Position numbers and translations under genes: made by a program. Source: Azotobacter salinestris (GTDB lineage Bacteria > Pseudomonadota > Gammaproteobacteria > Pseudomonadales > Pseudomonadaceae). From it: DNA of 64,000 bases. The stretch lies in assembly GCF_009363155.1 (NCBI RefSeq), contig NZ_CP045302.1, positions 3,207,001-3,271,000 on the forward strand, given 5' to 3'. Positions 7,705 through 16,377 of the stretch are shown here, in pieces; the stretch's first letter is position 1; each line of letters begins with the position of its first letter. Under the pieces are notes generated by a model that ran no database searches, was not told where the DNA came from, and saw nothing but the letters and a program-made list of their open reading frames with translations.

Positions 7705-8382
7705 CTACTTGCACAGCGATTCGCAGGGCACGCCGTCACGGTCGCCATCGAGGCTGCGCGGCCCGCAGTTCTCCACGTAGAACTTGGCCTCGTCGCAGCT
7801 GTTCATTTCCTTGCAGAAGCGCTTCCCGTCGCAGCGCAGGCCGCTGGCGGCCGGCCCCTTGGCGAGCGCGCCCGGGCTGACTTCGCGCGGAGCCGGGTGC
7901 TCGTTCCAGCCCAGGGCGCGCCACTCCCAGGGCGGAACGCGTTCCGCCTCGGCAAGGGCCCACAGGCCGCGCTTGTCCGCCTCGGCCTGACTTTCCAGAA
8001 GCGCGAGGCGCCGGTCCGCGTCATGCGGGCGCCGGGCCCAGGCACCGCCCTGGCTGACCATCTCGGCATTGATGTCGCGCGTGCCGACATGGGCCCACGC
8101 CACCGAGCGGCCCTGGCGATCGGCCTCCTGCACGTTCAGGGTCACCCTCTGGTCGAGCACCAGGTCGCTCAGCATCCGGCGGGACTGGTCGCCGTGGGGC
8201 TGCCTGGCTTCGGGCGCGTCGATTCCCGCCAGCCGGACGTTCAGCGGCTTTCCGGTAGCGGTCAGGCAGGTGAAGGCGTCGCCGTCGACCACCTCGGTCA
8301 CGCGGCAGGAAATGTCGGTTGCGGAAACGGGCGAGCTGGCGAAGCCGAGCAGCAGCGAGGTTGCGAGCAACCTGGAGCGCAT
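7705..8382 (-). CDS. Secreted staphylococcal-nuclease-like endonuclease with Excalibur domain
   Basis: A 225-residue exported nuclease. The start is set at 8382 because AAGGAGG lies directly upstream and it opens a clear signal peptide (MRSRLLATSLLLGFASSPVSA). The SNase fold follows: VVDGDAF near residue 33 supplies the metal-binding Asp, VRLAGIDAPE (Arg50 and Asp55-Glu58) the catalytic Arg and Glu, and DRQGR the second Arg region. The C-terminal 40 residues are an Excalibur calcium-binding domain with two disulfide-type Cys pairs and DGDRDGVPCE. The enzyme would degrade DNA or RNA outside the cytoplasm. It stands between unrelated genes. Confidence 0.88.
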   Translation of the reverse strand: MRSRLLATSLLLGFASSPVSATDISCRVTEVVDGDAFTCLTATGKPLNVRLAGIDAPEARQPHGDQSRRMLSDLVLDQRVTLNVQEADRQGRSVAWAHVGTRDINAEMVSQGGAWARRPHDADRRLALLESQAEADKRGLWALAEAERVPPWEWRALGWNEHPAPREVSPGALAKGPAASGLRCDGKRFCKEMNSCDEAKFYVENCGPRSLDGDRDGVPCESLCK

Positions 8383-8551
8383 GGTGCCTCCTTGCGAAAG
8401 AGGGATGGCTGCGACCTCCAACTTCTCGAGCTGGAGGCGTGCGGGTGCGGGCGATGGCGGCGACCCTCACCCGATCCGACCGCCGAGTGGGGCAAAAGTC
8501 CCGGCCGGCGGCGCCGGCTGTCCGTGGTGATCGAGCTGTGAGGGGCGGTCT

Positions 8552-10561
8552 TCAGCGCTTGAGCATCGCCCGGATATCGGCCAGCGCGCTCTTGCCGCGC
8601 GCCGCCTTGGCTTCCACCGGCGCATCCTCCTGGCCTTCCCAGACCAGGTCGTCCTGCGGCAGCTCGGCGAGGAAGCGGCTGGGTGCGCAGTCGATGATCT
8701 CGCCGTACTGCTTGCGCTTGGCGGCAAAGGTCAGCACCAGGTTCTGCCGGGCGCGGGTGATGCCGACGTAGGCCAGACGGCGCTCCTCCTCGATGGTGTC
8801 GGCCTCGATGCTGGAGCGGTGGGGGAGGATTTCCTCCTCGACGCCGATGATGAACACGTGGGGGAACTCCAGGCCCTTGGAGGCGTGCAGGGTGAGCATC
8901 TGCACACCCTCGGCGCCTTCCTCCTCTTCCTGCTGGCGCTCGAGCATGTCGCGCAGCACCAGCTTGCCGATGGCCTCCTCGATGGTCATCTCGCCGTCCT
9001 CGTCCTTTTCGAGGGTGTTCTTCAGTGCCTCGACGAGGAACCAGACGTTGCCCATGCGCGCCTCGGCGACCTTGTCGCTGGAGGCGTTCTGGCGGAGCCA
9101 GTTCTCGTAGTCGATGTCCATGATCATGCTGCGCAGGGCGGCGATCGGATCGTTCTGCGCGCACTGCCGGCGCACGCCGTCCATCCAGCGGGCGAAGCGC
9201 GCCAGGCGCTCGCAGTAGCGGCTGTCCAGATGCTGGGCGAGGCCCAGTTCGCCGGCGGCCTCGTAGAGCGAGAGGTTGCGCTCGCCAGCGTAGTGGCTGA
9301 GCTTTTCCAGGGTCGCCGAGCCGATCTCGCGGCGCGGCACGTTGATCACCCGCAGGAAGGCGTTGTCGTCGTCCGGGTTGACCAGCAGGCGGAAGTAGCT
9401 CATCAGGTCCTTCACCTCCTGGCGGGCGAAGAAGCTGGTGCCGCCGGAAAGGCGGTAGGGGATCTGGTGGTGCTGCAGCTTGAGTTCCATCAGCCGCGAC
9501 TGGTAGTTGCCGCGGTAGAGGATGGCGAAGTCGCTGTAGGGCCGGCCGGTCTTCAGGTGCAGGGTGAGGATCTCCATGGCCACCCGCTCGGCCTCGGTTT
9601 CCTCGTTGCGGCAGCGGATCACGCGGATCTCGTCGCCGTGGCCCATCTCGCTCCACAGCTGCTTGTCGAACACATGGGGGTTGTTGGCGATCAGCACGTT
9701 GGCGCATTTCAGGATGCGGCTGGTCGAGCGGTAGTTCTGCTCGAGCATCACCACCTTCAGCGAGGGGTAGTCCTCCTTCAGCTGCATCAGGTTTTCCGGG
9801 CGCGCGCCGCGCCAGGCGTAGATCGACTGGTCGTCGTCGCCGACCACGGTGAACTGGTGGCGCATGCCGACCAAAAGCTTCACCAGCAGGTACTGGCTGG
9901 CGTTGGTGTCCTGGTATTCGTCGACCAGGAGGTAGCGGATGCGGTGCTGCCACTTCTCGAGTACCTCGGGCTGGCTCTGGAAGAGCTTCACCGGCAGCAG
10001 GATCAGGTCGTCGAAGTCGACCGCGTTGTAGGCCTTGAGAGTGCGCTGGTAGTGCAGGTAGACGACAGCGGCGGTCTGCTCCTTGGGTGTGCGCGCCTTC
10101 TCCAGGGCCTCCTCGGGGAGGATCAGGTCGTTCTTCCAGGCGCCGATGTGGTTCTTGATCTCGTCGACACCGTCGTCGCCTGCATATTCCTTCTGCATGA
10201 TGTCGGTCAGCAGGGACTTGATGTCGCCCTCGTCGAAGATCGAGAAGCCGGGCTTGTAGCCGAGCCGCGCGTGCTCCTTGCGGATGATGTTGAGGCCGAG
10301 GTTGTGGAAGGTGGAGACGGTCAGCCCCTTGCCCTCGGCGCCGCGCAGGAGCGTGCCGACGCGCTCCTTCATCTCGCGGGCGGCCTTGTTGGTGAAGGTC
10401 ATGGCGACGATGTGCCGGGCCTGGATGCCGCACTGCTGGATCAGGTAGGCGATCTTGCGGGTGATCACGCTGGTCTTGCCGGAGCCGGCGCCGGCGAGCA
10501 CCAGGAGCGGGCCGCCGACGTAGGTCACGGCTTCCTGTTGACGCGGGTTGAGTCGGGACAT
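8552..10561 (-). CDS. rep: ATP-dependent DNA helicase Rep
   Basis: A 669-residue superfamily 1A 3'-to-5' helicase that helps replication forks past protein blocks. Walker A is AGAGSGKT (residues 23-30), motif Ia TFTNKAAREM, motif II VDEYQDTN, motif III VVGDDDQSIYAWRGA, motif IV EQNYRST and motif VI VGITRARQNL. The length and the MSRLNPRQQEAV start agree with Rep rather than UvrD. In pseudomonads rep sits in the same place, upstream of the glnK-amtB region. The gene is intact. Confidence 0.95.
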   Translation of the reverse strand: MSRLNPRQQEAVTYVGGPLLVLAGAGSGKTSVITRKIAYLIQQCGIQARHIVAMTFTNKAAREMKERVGTLLRGAEGKGLTVSTFHNLGLNIIRKEHARLGYKPGFSIFDEGDIKSLLTDIMQKEYAGDDGVDEIKNHIGAWKNDLILPEEALEKARTPKEQTAAVVYLHYQRTLKAYNAVDFDDLILLPVKLFQSQPEVLEKWQHRIRYLLVDEYQDTNASQYLLVKLLVGMRHQFTVVGDDDQSIYAWRGARPENLMQLKEDYPSLKVVMLEQNYRSTSRILKCANVLIANNPHVFDKQLWSEMGHGDEIRVIRCRNEETEAERVAMEILTLHLKTGRPYSDFAILYRGNYQSRLMELKLQHHQIPYRLSGGTSFFARQEVKDLMSYFRLLVNPDDDNAFLRVINVPRREIGSATLEKLSHYAGERNLSLYEAAGELGLAQHLDSRYCERLARFARWMDGVRRQCAQNDPIAALRSMIMDIDYENWLRQNASSDKVAEARMGNVWFLVEALKNTLEKDEDGEMTIEEAIGKLVLRDMLERQQEEEEGAEGVQMLTLHASKGLEFPHVFIIGVEEEILPHRSSIEADTIEEERRLAYVGITRARQNLVLTFAAKRKQYGEIIDCAPSRFLAELPQDDLVWEGQEDAPVEAKAARGKSALADIRAMLKR

Positions 10562-10678
10562 GGCGGGCCTCGCGGGACGGGACGGCCGGGCATTCTAGCA
10601 GTCCCGGCCGGCGCCTTTTCAGCGGGTTCCGCTCCGCCGATCCGGCTGGCCGTCCCGGCGCCCCGTGCCCGCCGCCGT

Positions 10679-11407
10679 TCACGGCATCCGCGGCAGCTCG
10701 TTCGGGCGCAGGTCGAAGACCAGCACCTCGGCCCGTTCGCCATCGGCGAACTCCAGCCGCTCGGCGCGGCGGACGCGCAGGCCATCGCCCGCCTCCAGGC
10801 GTTGGCCGTTGACGCTCAGCGCACCGCGCGCCAGATGCACGTAGGCGTGGCGCTGCCCGCCGAGTTCCAGGCTGGCCCGTTCCGCGCCGTCGAACAGCCC
10901 GGCGTAGACCCGGGCGTCCTGATGGAGGCGCAGCGAGCCCTGCTCGCCGTCCGGCGAGAGGATCAGCTGCAGCCGGCCGCGCTTGTCCTCGGCGGCGAAG
11001 CGCTGCTGTTGATAGCCCGGCGTGGCGCCCCTGACGGCCGGGACGATCCAGATCTGCAGGAAATGCACCGGCTCGCGGGGCGAGGCGTTGTACTCGCTGT
11101 GGGCGATGCCGGTGCCGGCGCTCATCAGCTGGATGTCGTCCGGGCGGATCACCGAGCCGTTGCCCAGGCTGTCCTGGTGTTCCAGGGCGCCGTCGAGCAC
11201 GTAGGAGAGGATTTCCATGTCCCGGTGCGGATGGCGGCCGAAGCCCTGGCCGGCGGCGACGCGGTCGTCGTTGATCACCAGCAGGTCGGAGAAACCGACC
11301 TGCTCGGGGTCGTGGTAGGCGGCGAAGGAAAAGCTGTGGCGGGATTGCAGCCAGCCGTGGTCGGCCTGGCCGCGCTCGCTGGAGCGGCGCAGTTCGTGGG
11401 TGTTCAT
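10679..11407 (-). CDS. Pirin-family cupin protein (YhhW-like)
   Basis: A 242-residue bicupin. The N-terminal cupin holds the pirin metal site GRHPHRDMEI with the further HSEYN motif (GTGIAHSEYNAS). The C-terminal cupin lacks the metal ligands, as in YhhW, which is a quercetin 2,3-dioxygenase in vitro. It lies 48 bases downstream of doxX on the same strand and is probably co-transcribed with it. The divergent LysR regulator likely controls both. The physiological substrate is unknown. Confidence 0.87.
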   Translation of the reverse strand: MNTHELRRSSERGQADHGWLQSRHSFSFAAYHDPEQVGFSDLLVINDDRVAAGQGFGRHPHRDMEILSYVLDGALEHQDSLGNGSVIRPDDIQLMSAGTGIAHSEYNASPREPVHFLQIWIVPAVRGATPGYQQQRFAAEDKRGRLQLILSPDGEQGSLRLHQDARVYAGLFDGAERASLELGGQRHAYVHLARGALSVNGQRLEAGDGLRVRRAERLEFADGERAEVLVFDLRPNELPRMP

Positions 11408-11455
11408 CTCGGATTCCTCGGTCGGTGCGACCCGGCCGGAGCCGGGCGGGAAACT

Positions 11456-11878
11456 TCAGGCGTGGGCGAGGCGGCGGCTGCGGCGGGCATCCAGGCTCAG
11501 GGCGCCCGCGCCGAAGGCGGCCACCTGCAGCAGGCCCCCGGCGATCGCCAGGTTCTTCAGGAAGTGGATGAACTGGTTCTGGTCGCCGAACTGGTTGTGG
11601 AAGGCCAGGGCGGTCGCCAGGGTGAAGCCGGCCATCACGGTGGCGACCAGGCGGGTGCGGTAGCCGACCAGCAGCGCCGCGGCGAAGCCCAGCTCGATCA
11701 GCAGCGCGACCGCCAGGGCCAGCGTGGGGAAAGGCAGGCCGGTGCTGCCGATGTAGCCGAGGGTGGCGGCCGGGGCGGCGGCCTTGCCCAGGCCGCTGAC
11801 GAGAAACAGCGAGCTCAGCAGGGCGCGGCCGGCAAAGGCGGTGGTGGTGTGGATGGCGGTCGGGGTCGAAAGGGTCAT
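11456..11878 (-). CDS. DoxX-family membrane protein
   Basis: A 140-residue protein with four predicted membrane segments. The start at ATG 11878 follows a CAGGAGA ribosome site, and the much longer frame upstream runs antisense through the LysR gene and is not used. The family signature is the first-helix region GRALLSSLFLVSGLGK and the third-helix region GFTLATALAFHNQF. DoxX proteins are quinone- or thiol-linked membrane proteins of poorly defined role. It forms an operon with the pirin gene, divergent from a LysR regulator. Confidence 0.85.
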   Translation of the reverse strand: MTLSTPTAIHTTTAFAGRALLSSLFLVSGLGKAAAPAATLGYIGSTGLPFPTLALAVALLIELGFAAALLVGYRTRLVATVMAGFTLATALAFHNQFGDQNQFIHFLKNLAIAGGLLQVAAFGAGALSLDARRSRRLAHA

Positions 11879-11995
11879 GTCCGTATCTCCTGGTGGGTGG
11901 GGGTGCCTTGTCTTGCACCGTGAGTACAGACTAGTGTCTCCTTCCGATTCGATTAAGATGCCGAAAAGCGCAATATCGTCCACTGAGGAGAGACA
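11879..11995. promoter_or_regulatory. Divergent promoter region between doxX-pirin and the LysR gene
   Basis: The 117-base intergenic space includes an AT-rich patch (about 11945-11980, ATTCGATTAAGAT) suited to LysR T-N11-A binding. A single precise operator cannot be fixed by eye. The arrangement is the classic one for LysR autoregulation and control of the divergent operon. Confidence 0.4.
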
Positions 11996-12877
11996 ATGAA
12001 CCAGCTCGAGGACATGCGCCTGTTCGTCTCCGTGGTGGACGGCGGAAGCTTCACCGCCGCGGCCGAGACGCTGGGGCTGTCCAAGCAGTTCGTCAGCCGC
12101 CGGCTGATGGGCCTGGAAGCGCGGCTGGGCGTGCGCCTGCTCAACCGCTCGACCCGCCGGCTCGCCGTCACCCCGCTGGGGCTGCTCTACTGCGAGCGGG
12201 CCCGGCAGATCCTCGACGACGTGGAGGCGGCTGAGCAGGCCATCCTGCAACTGCGGGCGACGCCGCGGGGCACGCTGCGCCTGTCGGCACCGATGTCCTT
12301 CGGCACCCTGCATCTCGGTCGCCTGCTGCCGGGCTTTCTCGAGCGCTACCCGGAGGTCGCCGTCGAACTGGACCTGAGCGACCGGCGGGTCGACCTGCTC
12401 GAGGAGGGCTACGACATGGCGGTGCGCATCGGCGAGCTCGCCGATTCCACGCTGATCGCCCGCGCCCTGGCTCCGCAGCAGATGGTCACCTGCGCCAGCC
12501 CCGCCTATCTGGCTCGCCGCGGTGCGCCGCAGACGCCGGCGGAGCTGCGCGAGCACGACTGCCTGCTCTACGGCCACGGCAAGGGGGTGGAGTGGAGCTA
12601 CTGGCGCGACGGGCGGCCCGAACGCGTCGGAGTGCGTGGCCGCTACCGCGTCAACAACGGCGAGCTGGTGCGCGACGCCGCCCTCGCCGGGCTCGGCCTC
12701 GCCTGGCTGCCGACCTTCATCGTCGGCCCGGAGCTGGCCACGGGCGCGCTGCTGCCGGTGCTCGAAGCCTTCCAGGGACCGCCGACGAAGGTCTACGCGG
12801 TCTATCCGCAGCATCGCCAGGCCTCGGCGCTGGTTCGCGCCTTCACCGACTACCTGCACGAGGCCCTGAATCGCTGA
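11996..12877 (+). CDS. LysR-family transcriptional regulator
   Basis: A 293-residue regulator with an N-terminal winged helix-turn-helix (residues about 2-60, ETLGLSKQFVSRRLMGLEAR) and a C-terminal substrate-binding-like effector domain (about 90-290). It belongs to the CrgA/DsdC-like branch that carries RLSAPMSFG after the linker. A GAGGAG ribosome site precedes the ATG. It is transcribed divergently from the doxX-pirin pair, its likely target. The co-inducer is unknown. Confidence 0.92.
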   Translation: MNQLEDMRLFVSVVDGGSFTAAAETLGLSKQFVSRRLMGLEARLGVRLLNRSTRRLAVTPLGLLYCERARQILDDVEAAEQAILQLRATPRGTLRLSAPMSFGTLHLGRLLPGFLERYPEVAVELDLSDRRVDLLEEGYDMAVRIGELADSTLIARALAPQQMVTCASPAYLARRGAPQTPAELREHDCLLYGHGKGVEWSYWRDGRPERVGVRGRYRVNNGELVRDAALAGLGLAWLPTFIVGPELATGALLPVLEAFQGPPTKVYAVYPQHRQASALVRAFTDYLHEALNR

Positions 12878-12987
12878 CAGGGGCGCGATCAAGACCGTTC
12901 CACAGCGCTGCATCCTGTTGTCGGCAATAATGGCCAGTTAATATCATTGGCCGACATGTAGGCGCCGGGTGCGCAGGAGGAAGGGCA

Positions 12988-13425
12988 ATGGAGTGGTGGC
13001 ACTGGGTCGTCGGCGGGATCGTGCTGATTCTGCTGGAGCTGGCCATACCGGCGTTCTTCGTGATCTGGTTCGGCCTCGGCGCCCTGCTGGTGGCGGGCGT
13101 GCTGCTGCTGGCTGGCGATCTGTCGCTGACCGCGCAACTGTTGGTCTGGACCCTCAGTTCGCTGGCGATGGCCGCGCTGTGGTTCGGCGTGTTCCGGCCC
13201 GGCCGGCAGACGACGCGGATCGGCACGGCGACCGGCGAGGCGATCGGCGAGGTGGGGCTGCTGGTCGCTGCCGTCGCGCCCTTCGAGCGGGGCCGGGTGC
13301 GTTTCCAGAAGCCGATCCTTGGCGCCGAGGAATGGGCCTGCCTGGCCGAGTCGGCGATCCCCGCGGGGGAGCGGGTGCGGGTGGTGTCGATCGAGGGCAG
13401 CTACGTCAAGGTAGCCAGGGCCTGA
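12988..13425 (+). CDS. NfeD-family membrane protein
   Basis: A 145-residue short NfeD (NfeD1b type, like E. coli YbbK). Two or three membrane helices occupy residues about 8-65 (GGIVLILLELAIPAFFVIWF and following), and a C-terminal OB-fold domain ends RVVSIEGSYVKV. Such proteins pair with SPFH (stomatin/flotillin-like) proteins in the membrane. The SPFH partner follows after 28 bases, so the two form an operon. Confidence 0.9.
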   Translation: MEWWHWVVGGIVLILLELAIPAFFVIWFGLGALLVAGVLLLAGDLSLTAQLLVWTLSSLAMAALWFGVFRPGRQTTRIGTATGEAIGEVGLLVAAVAPFERGRVRFQKPILGAEEWACLAESAIPAGERVRVVSIEGSYVKVARA

Positions 13426-13453
13426 CCTTTCGGAAAAGAACAAGGAGCAAGAC

Positions 13454-14317
13454 ATGAGTGCGGGACTGGCAGTGGCGATCGCGGTGCTCGCGTTCGCTCT
13501 CATCACCATCGCCAAGGGCGTGCGGCTGGTGGCGCAGGGCGAGGAGTGGGTCGTCGAGCGCCTGGGGCGCTACCACGTCACCCTGCGGCCGGGGCTGAAT
13601 ATCATCATTCCCTTCCTCGACAACGTCGCCTACAAGCTGGTGACCAAGGACATCATCCTCGACGTGCAGCAGCAGGAGGTCATCACCCGCGACAATGCGG
13701 TGATCCTCGCCAACGCCATCGCCTTCGTGAAGGTCACCGATCCGGTCAAAGCGGTCTACGGGGTCACCGACTTTTCCGAGGCGATTCGCAACCTGATCAT
13801 GACCACCCTGCGCTCCATCGTCGGCGAGATGGAGCTGGACGAGGCGCTGTCCTCGCGGGACAAGATCAAGGCGCGGCTGCGCGAGAGCATCGCCGACGAG
13901 GCGGTGGACTGGGGGCTGACGGTGAAGTCGGTGGAGATCCAGGACATCAAGCCGTCCGAGTCGATGCAGCGGGCGATGGAGCTGCAGGCCGCCGCCGAGC
14001 GCGAGCGCAAGGCCGCGGTGACCAAGGCCGAGGGCGAGAAGCAGGCGGCGATCCTCGAGGCCGAGGCGCGCCTGGAGTCGGCGCGCCGCGATGCCAACGC
14101 CCAGGTGCTGCTGGCCGAGGCCTCGTCCGAGTCGATCCGCCGGGTGACCAGCGCGGTCGGCAGCGAACCCGGACCGATGCTGTACCTGCTCGGCGAGAAG
14201 TACATCGCTTCGGTGGAAAAGCTCGCCCAGAGCGACAACGCCAAGGTAGTGCTGATGCCCGCCGACCTGCAGGAAACCCTGCGCGGCCTGGTGGGCAAGC
14301 TGGGCGGGCGCGGCTGA
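13454..14317 (+). CDS. qmcA: SPFH/stomatin-like membrane protein (QmcA family)
   Basis: A 287-residue protein with an N-terminal membrane anchor (residues about 3-20), then an SPFH/prohibitin domain (VRLVAQGEEWVVERLGRYH to about residue 190) and an Ala/Glu-rich coiled coil (AAAERERKAAVTKAEGEKQ) before a hydrophobic C-terminal part. These proteins oligomerise in the membrane and modulate FtsH-type proteolysis or membrane microdomains. It is the partner of the preceding NfeD. Convergent with comM across a perfect 8-bp hairpin. Confidence 0.9.
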   Translation: MSAGLAVAIAVLAFALITIAKGVRLVAQGEEWVVERLGRYHVTLRPGLNIIIPFLDNVAYKLVTKDIILDVQQQEVITRDNAVILANAIAFVKVTDPVKAVYGVTDFSEAIRNLIMTTLRSIVGEMELDEALSSRDKIKARLRESIADEAVDWGLTVKSVEIQDIKPSESMQRAMELQAAAERERKAAVTKAEGEKQAAILEAEARLESARRDANAQVLLAEASSESIRRVTSAVGSEPGPMLYLLGEKYIASVEKLAQSDNAKVVLMPADLQETLRGLVGKLGGRG

Positions 14318-14343
14318 GGGGGGCTTGGTCCCTTTTCCCATGC

Positions 14344-14361
14344 GAGCCGGCAGGCCGGCTC
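14344..14361. repeat. Hairpin between convergent genes
   Basis: Perfect 8-bp arms GAGCCGGC and GCCGGCTC around a 2-base loop, between the qmcA and comM stop codons. There is no T-tract, so it may be a weak bidirectional terminator or an mRNA 3'-end structure. Confidence 0.35.
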
Positions 14362-14383
14362 GTCGAAGGCATTCCAGGACGCT

Positions 14384-15877
14384 TCAGGCGCTGCTGGCCC
14401 GGTACTGCAGGGCTTCGGCCAGGTGGGCGCGGGCGATGTCCGGCGCCGCCTCCAGATCGGCCAGGGTCCGCGCCACCTTGAGGATGCGGTGAGCGGCACG
14501 CAGCGACAGGCCGAGGCGTTCGCAGGCGCGCTCCAGCCACTGGCGGTCTTGGTCATTCAGTGCGCAGTATTGGTGCAAACCGGGCAGGTCGAGGAACGCA
14601 TTGGGGCAGCCCTGGCGGGCGAGCTGGCGGTTGCGCGCCGCCGCCACCTGGGCCGCGGCGCTAGCGCTATCCGGGCCGTCCAGGCGCGGCACGCCCAGGG
14701 CGGTGGCCTCGCGGGCGACGCCGATGTGCAGGTCGATGCGGTCGAGCAGCGGACCGGACAGCTTGGCACGGTAGCGCTGGATCTGCTCCGGGGTGCAGCG
14801 GCAGCGGCCGGCGGGGTCGCCTTGGTAGCCGCAGGGGCAGGGGTTCATCGCCGCGACCAGCTGGAAGCGCGCTGGAAAGCGCACCTTGTCGCTGGCCCGG
14901 GCGATGACGATCTCGCCGCTTTCCAGGGGCTCGCGCAGCACCTCCAGCACCTTGCGATCGAATTCCGGCAACTCGTCGAGAAACAGTACGCCCTGGTGCG
15001 CCAGGGTGATCTCGCCGGGGCGCGGCCGGCTGCCACCGCCGACCAGCGCCGGTCCCGAGGCGCTGTGGTGGGGCTGGCGGAACGGCCGCTGCGGCCAGGC
15101 CGCGAGCGGCGCGCTGCCGGCCACCGAATGAATCGCCGCCACCTCCAGCGCCTCGTGTTCGTCCAAGGGCGGCAGCAGGCCCGGCAGGCGGCTGGCCAGG
15201 AGGGTCTTGCCGGTTCCGGGAGGCCCGCTCAGAAGCAGATTGTGAGAGCCGGCGGCGGCCACCAGCAGGGCGCGCTTGGCCGCGGCCTGGCCCTGCACTT
15301 CGGCGAGGTCGGGATAGGGTGGCGCCTGACGCAGCAGGCCCTGGGCCTGGTAGGGCGCAAGGAGCGTCTGGCCGTTCAGGTGTGCGGCCAGCTCCAGCAG
15401 GTGGTCGACTGCCAGCACGGTCAGGCCCGAGGCGAGGCTGGCCTCCTCGGCGTTCGCCTGCGGCACCACAAGTGTGCGTCCGGCAGCGCGGGCAGCCAGC
15501 GCGGCGGGCAGTACGCCCCGGACCGGGCGCAGGCTGCCGGAGAGGGCCAGCTCGCCCAGGCATTCCAGGCTGGCCAGGGCCTCGGCGGGCAACTGCTCGC
15601 TGGCGGCGAGGATGCCCAGGGCGATGGCCAGGTCGAAGCGGCCGCCGTCCTTGGGCAGGTCGGCGGGCGCCAGATTGAGGGTGATGCGCCGCGCCGGGAA
15701 GTCGAAGCCGGAGGTGAGGATGGCGCTGCGCACGCGGTCTTTGCTCTCGCGGACCGCGGTTTCCGGCAGGCCGACCAGGGTCAGCGCCGGCAGGCCGTTG
15801 GCCAGGTGCGCCTCCACGGTGACGGCGGGCGCCTCGACGCCCACCTGGGCGCGGCTGTGGACGATGGCCAGGGACAC
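14384..15877 (-). CDS. comM: ComM/YifB family Mg-chelatase-like AAA+ ATPase
   Basis: A 497-residue hexameric helicase that drives branch migration during natural transformation. The start is taken as GTG 15877 because AAGGAGAG precedes it and family proteins begin MSLAIVHSRA; the open frame runs further upstream across the next gene. An N-terminal Lon-protease-like domain (residues about 1-170) leads to the AAA+ core with Walker A GPPGTGKT (218-225), Walker B LFLDELPEF and the zinc-like block NPCPCGYQGD, then a C-terminal Mg_chelatase_C domain. Pseudomonads and Azotobacter keep it with ubiK upstream. Confidence 0.93.
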   Translation of the reverse strand: MSLAIVHSRAQVGVEAPAVTVEAHLANGLPALTLVGLPETAVRESKDRVRSAILTSGFDFPARRITLNLAPADLPKDGGRFDLAIALGILAASEQLPAEALASLECLGELALSGSLRPVRGVLPAALAARAAGRTLVVPQANAEEASLASGLTVLAVDHLLELAAHLNGQTLLAPYQAQGLLRQAPPYPDLAEVQGQAAAKRALLVAAAGSHNLLLSGPPGTGKTLLASRLPGLLPPLDEHEALEVAAIHSVAGSAPLAAWPQRPFRQPHHSASGPALVGGGSRPRPGEITLAHQGVLFLDELPEFDRKVLEVLREPLESGEIVIARASDKVRFPARFQLVAAMNPCPCGYQGDPAGRCRCTPEQIQRYRAKLSGPLLDRIDLHIGVAREATALGVPRLDGPDSASAAAQVAAARNRQLARQGCPNAFLDLPGLHQYCALNDQDRQWLERACERLGLSLRAAHRILKVARTLADLEAAPDIARAHLAEALQYRASSA

Positions 15878-15908
15878 GGATCTCTCCTTGATCGCATTCC
15901 CCGCGCGG

Positions 15909-16184
15909 TCAGGCCGCGGGCGGGGCGGGGGGCTGCTCGCCCAGGCGTGCCTCGAGTTCGGCGACCTTCGCCTCCAGCGCCTCCAGGCGGGCGCGGGTGC
16001 GGGCGAGGACGGCCATCTGGCTGTCGAATTCCTCCCGGCTGACCAGATCGAGCTTGCCGAAGGCGCTCTGCAGCAAGGCCTTGAGCTGGGCCTCGAGTTC
16101 GCGGGGCGGAAGCGGCGTCTCGCCGCTGAACAGGCGGGAGGCATGGGTGCTGAGGGTATCGAACAGGGCTTTGGGCGGCAGCAT
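15909..16184 (-). CDS. ubiK: UbiK accessory factor of aerobic ubiquinone biosynthesis
   Basis: A 91-residue BMFP-domain protein (YqiC family). The N-terminal amphipathic half (LPPKALFDTLSTHASRLF) is followed by a long coiled coil (LARTRARLEALEAKVAELEA) that trimerises. In E. coli, UbiK binds UbiJ and lipids and is needed for efficient aerobic ubiquinone synthesis. It precedes comM on the same strand by 31 bases. The other ubi genes of the window (ubiD, ubiH, ubiI) lie far away. Confidence 0.88.
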   Translation of the reverse strand: MLPPKALFDTLSTHASRLFSGETPLPPRELEAQLKALLQSAFGKLDLVSREEFDSQMAVLARTRARLEALEAKVAELEARLGEQPPAPPAA

Positions 16185-16254
16185 GGTGCGTTTCCGGAAT
16201 CAGTCGGCCGCCAGTGTAACACGGGCCATCGGCAAGGCTGCCGCACAGTGTCGT

Positions 16255-16269
16255 GCACGGTTTTCGTGC
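16255..16269 (+). promoter_or_regulatory. NtrC-like binding site, distal
   Basis: GCACG-GTTTT-CGTGC matches the NtrC palindrome (GCACC-N5-GGTGC) at GCAC/GTGC. Its centre is 33 bases upstream of the proximal site, three helical turns, and about 143 bases from the predicted start of transcription. Confidence 0.5.
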
Positions 16270-16287
16270 GAGGGCGCAGCCGGTTGC

Positions 16288-16302
16288 GCACCCGGTGGGT
16301 GC
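16288..16302 (+). promoter_or_regulatory. NtrC-like binding site, proximal
   Basis: GCACC-CGGTG-GGTGC is a perfect match to the NtrC consensus arms with the correct 5-base spacer. It lies about 110 bases upstream of the predicted glnK transcription start, the usual distance of an NtrC enhancer. Confidence 0.6.
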
Positions 16303-16377
16303 GACATCTTTTCGCGGCCTGCCTGGCGAAAGATCCATAACCATGTCGACGATAGGGGTTTTGGCCGTTTGTCGATA

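Noticed and set aside
8298-11918. Minus-strand open frame of about 1200 codons
   Set aside because: It is in a different frame from rep and rich in Arg/Pro with no ribosome site; only a GC shadow.
8819-11923. Long plus-strand open frame of about 1034 codons
   Set aside because: It runs antisense through rep, the pirin gene and doxX, all clear homologues. Lack of stops is a by-product of high GC.
15878-16291. Upstream extension of comM
   Set aside because: It overlaps ubiK in another frame; the GTG at 15877 has a good ribosome site and matches family starts.
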